Shown here piece by piece: positions 26,828 through 34,616 of a stretch of DNA of 64,000 nucleotides (its first letter is position 1; every line of letters starts with the position of its first letter). A program made the translations under genes and the position numbers. The stretch is from BAIKAL-G1 sp943369525 (GTDB lineage: Bacteria > Cyanobacteriota > Cyanobacteriia > PCC-6307 > Cyanobiaceae), in NCBI GenBank assembly GCA_943369525.1, contig CALRNL020000003.1, positions 62,001-126,000 of the forward strand, in the 5' to 3' direction. Below the pieces are notes generated by a model. The model searched no databases. It saw only the letters and a program-made list of their open reading frames with translations, and was not told the origin of the DNA.

Positions 26828-28067
26828 AGCTCCGGCCGCCCCCGCTCCTGCGGACGATCCTGGGGTTGGCGCCCGCCCCGGGTCCGCCAACCCCAGCTCA
26901 GGGCCAGGGCTAGGGGTAGAAGAGCCAGGTTCTGCTCCGGCGCGCCGGCCGTTTGGGCGGGGCCCGGCCGTGTCCCTGTTCACCCTGGGCACCATGCGGG
27001 CCCTCGCCAGCGCCGACCAACTGGCGGCCGTGCTGGCGGCGGCCCTGGCGGCCGGCATTAACCACATCGAAACGGCCCCGGCCTACGGCCCCGCCGAACG
27101 GTTCCTGGGCCAGGTCTTGGGCCAGCTGGAGCGCAGCAGTCCCGCCAGCCGGGCTGGTCTGGTGATCACCAGCAAGATCCTGCCCGGGCCTGACCTGGCC
27201 CTGGGCCAGGACCAGCTGCGCGGCAGCTTGGAGCGCCTGGGCCTGGCCCGGCTCGACAACCTGGCCGTCCATGGGCTGAACACGCCAGAGCACCTCGATT
27301 GGGCCCTGCGCGGTGCGGGCTCGGAGCTGCTCGCCTGGGCCCAAGGCGAAGGCTTGGTGGGTCAGGTGGGCTTCAGCAGCCATGGCAGCAATGACCTGAT
27401 CGCCGCGGCCCTGGCCAGCGAGCGCTTCGGCTTCTGCAGCCTGCACCTGCACCTGTTTGATCGCCAGCGGCTGCCCCTGGCCCAGGCTGCCCTGGCCGCC
27501 GGCCTCGGCGTGTTGGCCATTTCCCCGGCCGATAAGGGCGGGCGGCTCTACGCACCGCCGCCCCAGCTGGTGGCCGACTGCCACCCCTTTGCCCCCCTGG
27601 AGTTGGCCTACCGCTTCCTGCTCGACCAGGGTCTCTCCAGCCTCACCCTCGGAGCAGCCCGGGCCTCCGACCTCGCGTGGGCCCGCCGACTGGCGGGGGC
27701 CGATGGCCCCCTCAGCGCCCAGGAGCGGGCCAGCCTCGAGCAGCTCCTGGCGGCAGGCCGCCAGCGCCTAGGCGCTGACTTCTGTGGCCAGTGCCAGGCG
27801 TGCCTGCCATGCCCCAGTGCGGTGCCGATCCCGGCCCTGCTGCGCCTACGCAATCTGGCGGTGGGCCATGGCCTCCAGGCCTTTGCTAGCGAGCGTTACA
27901 ACCTGATCGGCCGGGCCGGCCATTGGTGGGAGCAGCTCGATGCCAGGGCCTGCCTGGCCTGTGGCGCTTGCCTACCCCGCTGCCCCCATGGGTTGCCGAT
28001 CCCCGAGCTCTTGGCCGATACCCATCGGCGGCTGGCGGCGGCACCGCAACGGCGGCTCTGGGGCTAG
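26814..28067 (+). CDS. Aldo/keto reductase with C-terminal [4Fe-4S] domain
   Basis: The 417-residue protein has an AKR TIM barrel, with LFTLGTMRAL at the start, HIETAPAYGPAERFLG, VITSKILPGPD and QVGFSSHG. A C-terminal Cys-rich region follows: Cys324/327/330/333 (CGQCQACLPC) and Cys380/383/386/390 (CLACGACLPRC). The second set is a classical [4Fe-4S] ferredoxin motif. Such fused oxidoreductases are common in bacteria, with unknown substrates. The N-terminal 60 residues are Pro/Ala-rich. ATG 26814 overlaps the DUF151 stop by 14 nt; ATG 26769 or an upstream TTG (26724) are alternatives. Confidence 0.87.
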   Translation: MPAPEAPAAPAPADDPGVGARPGSANPSSGPGLGVEEPGSAPARRPFGRGPAVSLFTLGTMRALASADQLAAVLAAALAAGINHIETAPAYGPAERFLGQVLGQLERSSPASRAGLVITSKILPGPDLALGQDQLRGSLERLGLARLDNLAVHGLNTPEHLDWALRGAGSELLAWAQGEGLVGQVGFSSHGSNDLIAAALASERFGFCSLHLHLFDRQRLPLAQAALAAGLGVLAISPADKGGRLYAPPPQLVADCHPFAPLELAYRFLLDQGLSSLTLGAARASDLAWARRLAGADGPLSAQERASLEQLLAAGRQRLGADFCGQCQACLPCPSAVPIPALLRLRNLAVGHGLQAFASERYNLIGRAGHWWEQLDARACLACGACLPRCPHGLPIPELLADTHRRLAAAPQRRLWG

Positions 28068-28076
28068 GCGAGGGGA

Positions 28077-29174
28077 TCAGGCGCCGCACTGGTTTGGGGC
28101 CTGCGGAGCCGCCTGGTCCCAGAGCCCTTGCCACTGGATTCGCGTCGGCTCGCTGAAGGGGGCCAGGCTGGTGCAACGCTCGAGCACCTCAGGCGCTGGC
28201 AGCATCAACTGGGCTACCGGTTCGGGCCAGGCTGAAAGGGGCGCCGCCAGGCGTTCGGCTGGCAGGGGCGGCACAAAGCCCTTGGCCAGCAGGCGGTTCA
28301 GCAGGGGCGGCCGCAGGATCTCACCGAGCCACTCCAGGGGCAGGGCCGCCGCTCCGGCCGGCCGCACCAGCAGGGACCAGATCAAGGGGGAGCCGCCCTT
28401 CGGCAAGAAGGCCTGCAGGCGTGGGTCACTGCGGAGCAACGGCAGGACCCGGCGGGCGGGAAGAACGGCCGCGTCGGCTTCTCCGGCTAAAAGCAGGTTG
28501 AGACCGTTGGCCTCATCGCAGGCCAGGGCCTGGCTGCGCAGGCGCCGGATGGCTGCGGGCAGGCGGGGATCCTCCAGGGCCGTAGGACCGTCCTGGACCG
28601 TTGGATCGGCCTTGGCCACGGCCCCCGCTGGGGGAAGACCCAACTGGCGCAGCACCAGTTCGATCACCACCCTCGGGCTGGAAGGGAGCACCAGCCGGCC
28701 CTTCAGGCTGGGATCGAGCAACAGGGGCCAGCCCTCCTGGCGGCGCCGGGCCAGGTCCGCTCGGTTGCGCAGCACCAGCACCCAGGTGCTGAAGGCCCAG
28801 GGGAAGGCCAGCCCTGGTGCGCCTTCGCCCTGGAACAGGCGGCTGGGCGCCGCGGCAAAGGGGGCCAGCTGGGCCAACAGGTTTGGGGCGCCCAGGGGGG
28901 CTAGCTGGTCGTTGCGAGCGTTCAGGGCCCAGCCATCGCTGAGTTGGAGCAGGCCCACGCCCGGTTGGCCCATGGCCGCTAGCACCCCAGCGGGCGAGGG
29001 CTGGGGGCGCCCCTGCCAGGGCTTGGGCAGGGTTTTTAACCAGGCGCCCGGGAGGTCGCCGGGGGCATAGACCAGCTGGGACGGGGCCCTGGAGTCGCAG
29101 CCGCCCAGCAGGGCCAGGCCGGCCAGGCCCCCCAGGCGCAGCAGCTGACGGCGGTGGAGGAGGGGCAAGGCCAT
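28077..29174 (-). CDS. Extracellular solute-binding lipoprotein, orphan (polyamine type)
   Basis: The 365-residue product has a basic RRQLLR segment, a hydrophobic core and the lipobox ALLGGC (Cys26), so it should be lipid-anchored outside the cytoplasmic membrane. The mature part has the two-lobe pattern of spermidine/putrescine-type binding proteins, with PWAFSTWVLVLRNRADL and LLLDPSLKGRLVLPSSPRVV. The RR-LL pattern could mark Tat export. No permease or ATPase gene is beside it. It precedes nothing on its strand except the 3' end of the run, 9 nt after the cobT-like stop. The ligand is unknown. Confidence 0.78.
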   Translation of the reverse strand: MALPLLHRRQLLRLGGLAGLALLGGCDSRAPSQLVYAPGDLPGAWLKTLPKPWQGRPQPSPAGVLAAMGQPGVGLLQLSDGWALNARNDQLAPLGAPNLLAQLAPFAAAPSRLFQGEGAPGLAFPWAFSTWVLVLRNRADLARRRQEGWPLLLDPSLKGRLVLPSSPRVVIELVLRQLGLPPAGAVAKADPTVQDGPTALEDPRLPAAIRRLRSQALACDEANGLNLLLAGEADAAVLPARRVLPLLRSDPRLQAFLPKGGSPLIWSLLVRPAGAAALPLEWLGEILRPPLLNRLLAKGFVPPLPAERLAAPLSAWPEPVAQLMLPAPEVLERCTSLAPFSEPTRIQWQGLWDQAAPQAPNQCGA

Positions 29175-29183
29175 GGCAAAACC

Positions 29184-30344
29184 CTAGGGGCCGCCGAGGA
29201 GTTGCCCGCAGGCCTGGTCACAGGCCCGAGCCAGGGCATCGGGGCTGCGGCCGCTCAGTTCCCAGAGCAGGGCCAAGCCGCCGGCCCCCACCCCCTCCTT
29301 CACATAGCCGGCCTCGTAATCGCGCAGGCGGGCCGAGCGGCACTGCTGGAAGCGCAGGTTGGCGGCGAAGGCCAGGGGCTCCACCTGCCAGCGCTCCCCC
29401 AGGCGCCGCAGCAGGAGGACCAAATCGCTGCTGGCTTCAGCCGCCACCCAGGCGGTGGTGCCGATCGCCACCTGGCTGGCGAGGGCCGGGCGGCTGGGTG
29501 GTGGGCTGAGGGCCAGGGCCAGGGCCCACACGGCCGCCATCTGGCTGCCGCCCGCCAGCAGCACGGGGCGTCCCGCTCCACCCGCCCCCAGGACCAGGCC
29601 CGCCGCCAGGGCCTGCATCGGATCCCCCACGGCGGCCAATACCGCCAAGGGATCGCTGTCCGGGTCCCCAGGCGCCCTGGGGCCTGCCAGGCCAGCGGCG
29701 CGGAGGCCTCGCTCCACCAGGGCAGTTTTTAGACCGTGGGCGGGTTCCAGCAGGCTGCCGCTCACCAGGCCCGCCACCTCCAGCCCCAGGCCGGTGAGCA
29801 CGGCCTGGGCCGTGGTTGTGCCGCCGGGGACGCATTCGGCGAGCAGCAGGGGCTCCTGGGGGCCCTTGGCGGCCAGCAGCCGGCCCCAGCGCTGCCCCAG
29901 GGCTAGCAGCTGCCGCACCCGGGCTGGCTCTAGGGCCTGGCCGCTGCTGAGGCAACGGGCCGGGGCTTGACCCAACTGCAGATGGGGCACGGCCGGAGCC
30001 ACGGCGGCCCCCAGGTCCACCACCAGGGGATCGAGGCCCAGCTCGCGCACCACCCCATGGGCGATCAGGGCGGGGCTGACTCCCGCCGGCAGGGGCGGCA
30101 GGGCGTGGCGTCGCTCGGCTGCCGGGCCCAGCAGCAGCAATTCGGCATCGGCGGCAGCGGTCCAGCAGCGCGATTCCGGCGTGGCGCCGGCGGCGGAAAT
30201 GCCCGGTACGGCGGCGGTGTCGGTGCCGGCAAGCAGCAGTAACACCCTGGTTTGGCGCCAGTGGGCGGCGCAGGCGCTGAGCCAGGCCCTGGCGCTGGCG
30301 GGATCACCACTGAGGTGCCGCGGAGGGGTGGGGGCGGCCGCCAC
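29184..30344 (-). CDS. cobT: CobT-like nicotinate-nucleotide phosphoribosyltransferase family protein
   Basis: The 386-residue product belongs to the cyanobacterial/archaeal CobT-like family, judged from LLLLAGTDTAAVPGISAAGATP at the N-terminus and ECVPGGTTTAQAVLTGLG. QVAIGTTAWVAAEASSDLV and the C-terminal YVKEGVGAGG also fit. The predicted role is activation of the lower-ligand base of (pseudo)cobalamin. The GTG at 30344 lies six bases after the upstream gene's stop; a frame extension to 30692 is only a shadow of that gene. Cyanobacteria generally make pseudocobalamin with adenine as lower ligand, so the base used is uncertain. Confidence 0.85.
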   Translation of the reverse strand: MAAAPTPPRHLSGDPASARAWLSACAAHWRQTRVLLLLAGTDTAAVPGISAAGATPESRCWTAAADAELLLLGPAAERRHALPPLPAGVSPALIAHGVVRELGLDPLVVDLGAAVAPAVPHLQLGQAPARCLSSGQALEPARVRQLLALGQRWGRLLAAKGPQEPLLLAECVPGGTTTAQAVLTGLGLEVAGLVSGSLLEPAHGLKTALVERGLRAAGLAGPRAPGDPDSDPLAVLAAVGDPMQALAAGLVLGAGGAGRPVLLAGGSQMAAVWALALALSPPPSRPALASQVAIGTTAWVAAEASSDLVLLLRRLGERWQVEPLAFAANLRFQQCRSARLRDYEAGYVKEGVGAGGLALLWELSGRSPDALARACDQACGQLLGGP

Positions 30345-30349
30345 GGGGC

Positions 30350-31027
30350 CTAGAGGGGGTCCAGGGCCACCAGGGCCCGTAGGGCTTCGGGTGGTTCGGG
30401 AATCGGCGCCTTCAGGCGGGCAAAGATCCAGTAGGCCACCGCATGCAGGGCCAGCACATAGAGGAGGTTCTGGAGGAGCACCAGGCCCAGGGCCAGCAGC
30501 TGCACCTGTTGCAAGTCCGGGGCTCCGACCAGGGGTACCAGCCCGGAGAGCCCCTCGAGCAGGTTGGCCGCGGCGGCGGTGATCAGCACCCAGAGGTTTT
30601 CGCCTACCAGCACGGACAGCACCAGGACCCGCACCAGGAAGCCCGCCGTGCCGATCAGCAGCCCGACGGCGCCGGTTAGCCACCAACTCCAATGCCGCGA
30701 CCAGCCCCAGCCCAGCCAGAGGGCCAACAAGCCGTAGGGGAACAGCACCAGGGGACCCCGCACCGGTCCCATCAGGGCAATCAGCAGCAGCCCCGCCACC
30801 AGCAGTCCTTCGGCGCCGCAGCGGCCGCCCTGGCGCAGTTGCAGCAGGGCCAGGGGCAGGGGCAGGGCCAGTTGGAACAGGGCGCCGCCCACCGGCAGGT
30901 AGTAGAGGGCCACCCAGAGCAGGGCCATGGAGGCCGCCAGGTAGGCGGTGTCCATCATCTGGCGGGCCTGTCGGCGGCTCAAGGTGGGGGGATTGGGCGG
31001 GGTCGGCCCTGGCTTCGGCACGGGCAT
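30350..31027 (-). CDS. DUF2232 membrane protein
   Basis: The 225-residue protein has a basic N-terminus with LSRRQARQMMDTAYLAASMALL, then about seven hydrophobic helices. These include GPVRGPLVLFPYGLLALWLGWGW and a middle segment LITAAAANLLEGLSGL. This is the layout of cyanobacterial DUF2232 proteins, distantly related to the substrate-binding membrane subunits of ECF-like systems, but no energising module is present. ATG 31027 was chosen over a TTG two codons upstream. It lies between the lipoprotein gene and the cobT-like gene with almost no spacing, which suggests one transcript. Confidence 0.8.
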   Translation of the reverse strand: MPVPKPGPTPPNPPTLSRRQARQMMDTAYLAASMALLWVALYYLPVGGALFQLALPLPLALLQLRQGGRCGAEGLLVAGLLLIALMGPVRGPLVLFPYGLLALWLGWGWSRHWSWWLTGAVGLLIGTAGFLVRVLVLSVLVGENLWVLITAAAANLLEGLSGLVPLVGAPDLQQVQLLALGLVLLQNLLYVLALHAVAYWIFARLKAPIPEPPEALRALVALDPL

Positions 31028-31033
31028 CGGCAA

Positions 31034-31744
31034 TCAGCGCTCGGCCGGGGCCGGCGTGGAGCGCGGGGCCGCGGGACGGCTGCCGGCGTCTCTGCCGCTG
31101 CCGATCCGCTCGATCGTTTCCACCTCAAATGACACCCCGGCCGCCCGCAACGCCCGGGTCACCAGCTCGGCGGGCGCGGAGGGGTCGGCGCCGGGCAGCT
31201 TGATGGTGACCCGGTAGGGGGCGGCAGCGGGGGCGGGCGTGGCAGCCCGGGACTTGGCCGGAGCTTGGGCGCTGGTGGAGTCGGGGGTTGCCCCTAGGGC
31301 ATTGCCCTTGGGGCTTGGCTTGGCCCCAGGGCCGGCGGCGGCCCTGGCCGTCACGCTGGCCGTGCTGCTGCCCTTCTGGTCTGGCTTGGCCGCGGTACCT
31401 GGGCTGGGGCTGGTGGTTGAAGGGTTGCCCGAAGGGGGGATTAGGGGGGTGGCTGCGCCGATCCCCACCGCCGGATTAGCCCCGGCTTGCCCCTGGGCCG
31501 CGGGGCTGGTTACGGCGGCCGGCGACCCAGCTCCTGGGGGCGAGGGGGCCGGGCTGTCGAAGCTGGCGGCAAGTTGCTGGGCGATCGGGTTCGTGGTGCA
31601 CCCCCCCAGCAAGGGGCCCAGCACCAGGGCCAGGGCCAGGCAGCGGTGCCTGCCCGGCAGCCGGGGATGGCCCAGGGGCAAGGCCGCGGCCCCGGGGAGA
31701 GTCCTGCGTGGAGCCCGGAAGCGTGGCACCGCGATAGCCCTCAA
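31034..31744 (-). CDS. Ala/Pro-rich lipoprotein of unknown function
   Basis: I do not recognise a named family. A basic leader precedes the hydrophobic CLALALVLGPLLGGC, so Cys49 is a lipobox cysteine. Residues 60-170 are low-complexity Ala/Pro/Ser/Thr, probably an extended periplasmic linker. A short folded-looking module near 176-215 (YRVTIKLPGADPSAPAELV then VSFEVETIERIG) is the only part likely to be conserved. The gene overlaps the topA stop by 4 nt and runs directly into the DUF2232 gene, placing it in the topA-cobT run. The N-terminal 30 residues could be non-coding if a later start is used. Confidence 0.6.
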   Translation of the reverse strand: MRAIAVPRFRAPRRTLPGAAALPLGHPRLPGRHRCLALALVLGPLLGGCTTNPIAQQLAASFDSPAPSPPGAGSPAAVTSPAAQGQAGANPAVGIGAATPLIPPSGNPSTTSPSPGTAAKPDQKGSSTASVTARAAAGPGAKPSPKGNALGATPDSTSAQAPAKSRAATPAPAAAPYRVTIKLPGADPSAPAELVTRALRAAGVSFEVETIERIGSGRDAGSRPAAPRSTPAPAER

Positions 31745-34476
31745 CTGTTGGCCGGCTTGATCACCCGCACGGCACTGGCCCGCATCCGACCGGTTTTGGT
31801 GGTGGCCGGAGGTTTCTTCGCTGCTGCTGGGGGTTTGGCCCCAGGGGCCTTGGCCGCTGACTTGGTGCCAGCCGGTTTGCTGCCAGCTGCCTTGGCGGCC
31901 CGGGTCGCCTTGGCCTTCGCCTTGCCCGTGGCGGCCTTGGCGGCCAGCAGCTCCACCGCCTGCTCCATGGTGATGGTGTCGGCGGTGGCACCTTCCGGGA
32001 GCGAGGCATTCACCTTGCCCTGCTTCACGTAGAGCCCATAGGGGCCATCGAACACCTGGATCGATTCGTCCGAGCCGGCCGGGGCGCCCAGGTCCTTGAG
32101 GGCGGTGCGGCCGCCGCGGCCCTTCTTGGGGGTGGCAAGCAGTTCCACGGCCCGCTCCAGACCCACGAGCAGCACGTCGTCCTCGGCCTTGAGCGAGCGG
32201 TAGTCCTTCTCGCCCTTGCCCTTGTCATGAACGACGTAGGGACCAAAACGGCCCAGGCCCGCCTGGATCTTGCCGCCAGCGGGATGGTCGCCCAGGAGCC
32301 GGGGCAGCCGCAGCAAGCCCAGGGCATCCTCCAGGCTGAGCTCCTCGGGTTTGGCCCCCTTGGGCAGGGAGGCGCGCTTGGGCTTGGGCACCTCGTCACT
32401 GACCTGGCCCAGCTGGACGTAGGGCCCGTACTGGCCAAACAGCAGGTAGACCTGCTCGCCCGTGTCCGGGTCTTCGCCCAGGGATTCGGGACCCTCCACT
32501 TTTTGCTTGAGGATCAGCTCGGCCTTGTCGGCATCAAGATCGGCGGGGGTTATTTCGCCCGGCAGGGTGGCCTTGACCAGCTCTTCGGTGCCGTCCTCGC
32601 CCACCCGCTTGGTCTCCAGGTAGGCGCCGAAGCGGCCGATCCGCACCACACAGGGCAGGCCCTCTAACGCGATCGTGCGGGAAGCGGTGGGATCAATGTC
32701 TCCTTCCCGTTGCTGCACCTGGGTTTCCAGGCCCAAATCCCCTTTGTAAAACTTGTTGAGATAGGGCAGCCATTGCACGGTGCCGTGGGAAATTTCATCG
32801 AGGCTGTTCTCCATCCGGGCCGTGAAACTGGTGTCCACCAGATCCGGGAAGTGCTCCTCCAGCAGGGCCGTGACCGCAAAGGCCGTGAAGCTGGGCGTGA
32901 GGGAGTTGTTCTGGAGGGTGGCGTAGCCCCGATCCACGATCGTGCCAATGATCGAGGCGTAGGTGGAGGGGCGGCCGATGCCCTCCTTTTCCAACATCTT
33001 CACCAGGGCCGCCTCGCTATAGCGGGCAGGGGGCTGGGTTTGGTGGCCGAGGGCCTCGACCGCCTTGCAGCTGGGGCGATCACCCACCTTCAGGGCCGGT
33101 AGCAACACCTCCTGGCCCTCCAGGGCGGCATCGGGATCGTCGCTGCCCTCCACGTAGGCCCGGAAGAAGCCGGCGAAGTCAATGCGCTTGCCCGAGGCCC
33201 GGAAGCGGGCGTCACCGCTATGCAGCTCCACCGACACCATGGTGAGGCGGGCATCGGCCATCTGGCTGGCCACGGTGCGCTTCCAGATCAGCTCATAGAG
33301 GGCCAGGTCCTTGCCATCGAGGCCCGTGTCCTTGGGGGTGCGGAACCGTTCGCCGGCGGGGCGGATCGCCTCGTGGGCCTCCTGGGCATTGCGGGCCTTG
33401 GTGGAGAACTGGCGTGGCCCCGGGCTGAGGAACTCCGGGCCGTATTTCTCGTTGACGCAGCTGCGGGCCGCCGTGATCGCCTGGTCAGAGAGGTGCACCG
33501 AGTCGGTGCGCATGTAGGTGATAAACCCGCGCTCGTAGAGGCCCTGGGCCGTGCGCATGGTCTCCCGGGCCGAGAGCCGCAATTTGCGGTTGGACTCCTG
33601 CTGCAGGGTGCTGGTGGTGAAGGGCGGCACGGGCTTGCGCACCGTTGGTTTTTCCTCCACCTCGGCCACCCGCCAGGGGGCGCCCTGGACGGCCGCCTGC
33701 AGGCTGCGGGCCTCGGCCTCGCTCAGCAACTTCACCTTGCTGCCGGCCTTGAGGCCGCCGGTGTTTTCGTCGAAGTCGGAGCCGCCGGCGATGCGTTCAC
33801 CCTTGAGGTGGGTGAGCTTGGCCTCGAAGGCGCCGCCGGGCTGTTGCAGCTGGGCCTTGAGGTCCCAGTAGCTGCCGCTGCGGAAGGCCCGCCGGGCCCG
33901 CTCCCGCTGCACCAAAAGCCTCACGGCCACCGATTGCACCCGGCCGGCCGACAGGCCCCAGGCCACCTTTTTCCATAGCAGGGGTGAGAGGGTGTAGCCC
34001 ACCAGGCGATCAAGGATCCGCCGGGTTTCCTGGGCGTGCACCAGCTCCATGTCGAGCTCCCGGGTTTGGTCGAGGGCCCGGCTGATCGCCTCCTTGGTGA
34101 TTTCGTGGAACACCATGCGCTTGACCGGCACCTTGGGGGCCAGTAGCTGCAGGAGGTGCCAACTAATGCTTTCCCCTTCCCGGTCCTCGTCCGTGGCCAG
34201 CAGCAGGCGGTCGGCGCCCTTGAGGGCGTCCTTGAGCTCCTTAACAACCTTCTTCTTGTCCTTCGGCACCACGTAAAGCGGCTCGAAGTCGTTGGCGGTG
34301 TTGACGCCGAGGTTGGCCCACTTCTCTCCCTTGTGGGCCGCCGGGATCTCACTGGCGTTGTTCGGGAGGTCACGCACGTGCCCCATCGAGGCCTCCACCC
34401 GGAAATCCTTGGGCAGGAAGCCACGAATGGTGCGGGCCTTCGTGGGGCTCTCGACGATGACCAGGGTGTGCGCCAC
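31741..34476 (-). CDS. topA: DNA topoisomerase I
   Basis: This type IA enzyme relaxes negative supercoils. From the GTG at 34476 the product is 911 residues. It has the TOPRIM motifs VIVESPTKA (6-14) and DEDREGE (96-102) and the catalytic Tyr321 in FITYMRTDSVHLS. The region with PQARAHEAIRP-like sequence also follows. The C-terminal part has repeated glycine-containing modules (GRFGAYLE, GQYGPYVQLG, GRFGPYVV, GPYGLYVK) rather than Cys4 zinc fingers. It ends in a Lys/Ala/Pro-rich tail (about 835-911). The frame is open further upstream, but V31 of that frame is the usual start. It diverges from ndhB. Confidence 0.95.
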   Translation of the reverse strand: MAHTLVIVESPTKARTIRGFLPKDFRVEASMGHVRDLPNNASEIPAAHKGEKWANLGVNTANDFEPLYVVPKDKKKVVKELKDALKGADRLLLATDEDREGESISWHLLQLLAPKVPVKRMVFHEITKEAISRALDQTRELDMELVHAQETRRILDRLVGYTLSPLLWKKVAWGLSAGRVQSVAVRLLVQRERARRAFRSGSYWDLKAQLQQPGGAFEAKLTHLKGERIAGGSDFDENTGGLKAGSKVKLLSEAEARSLQAAVQGAPWRVAEVEEKPTVRKPVPPFTTSTLQQESNRKLRLSARETMRTAQGLYERGFITYMRTDSVHLSDQAITAARSCVNEKYGPEFLSPGPRQFSTKARNAQEAHEAIRPAGERFRTPKDTGLDGKDLALYELIWKRTVASQMADARLTMVSVELHSGDARFRASGKRIDFAGFFRAYVEGSDDPDAALEGQEVLLPALKVGDRPSCKAVEALGHQTQPPARYSEAALVKMLEKEGIGRPSTYASIIGTIVDRGYATLQNNSLTPSFTAFAVTALLEEHFPDLVDTSFTARMENSLDEISHGTVQWLPYLNKFYKGDLGLETQVQQREGDIDPTASRTIALEGLPCVVRIGRFGAYLETKRVGEDGTEELVKATLPGEITPADLDADKAELILKQKVEGPESLGEDPDTGEQVYLLFGQYGPYVQLGQVSDEVPKPKRASLPKGAKPEELSLEDALGLLRLPRLLGDHPAGGKIQAGLGRFGPYVVHDKGKGEKDYRSLKAEDDVLLVGLERAVELLATPKKGRGGRTALKDLGAPAGSDESIQVFDGPYGLYVKQGKVNASLPEGATADTITMEQAVELLAAKAATGKAKAKATRAAKAAGSKPAGTKSAAKAPGAKPPAAAKKPPATTKTGRMRASAVRVIKPANS

Positions 34477-34616
34477 AGGCAGGCGAAAAACCGGTTCCCT
34501 CTTTATCGCATCGCCGGACCGACCGCCCGTGCCGGTGCGGGAGTGCTGAAGCCAGCAAGCCCCCAATCGACCGGCACAGCTACAGTCTGGCCAACGGGTA
34601 AGGCTTCCCAGCAGTG

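Noticed and set aside
30345..30692. A 116-residue N-terminal extension of the cobT-like frame
   Set aside because: It lies over the DUF2232 gene and reads as low-complexity text; the GTG at 30344 gives the family start.
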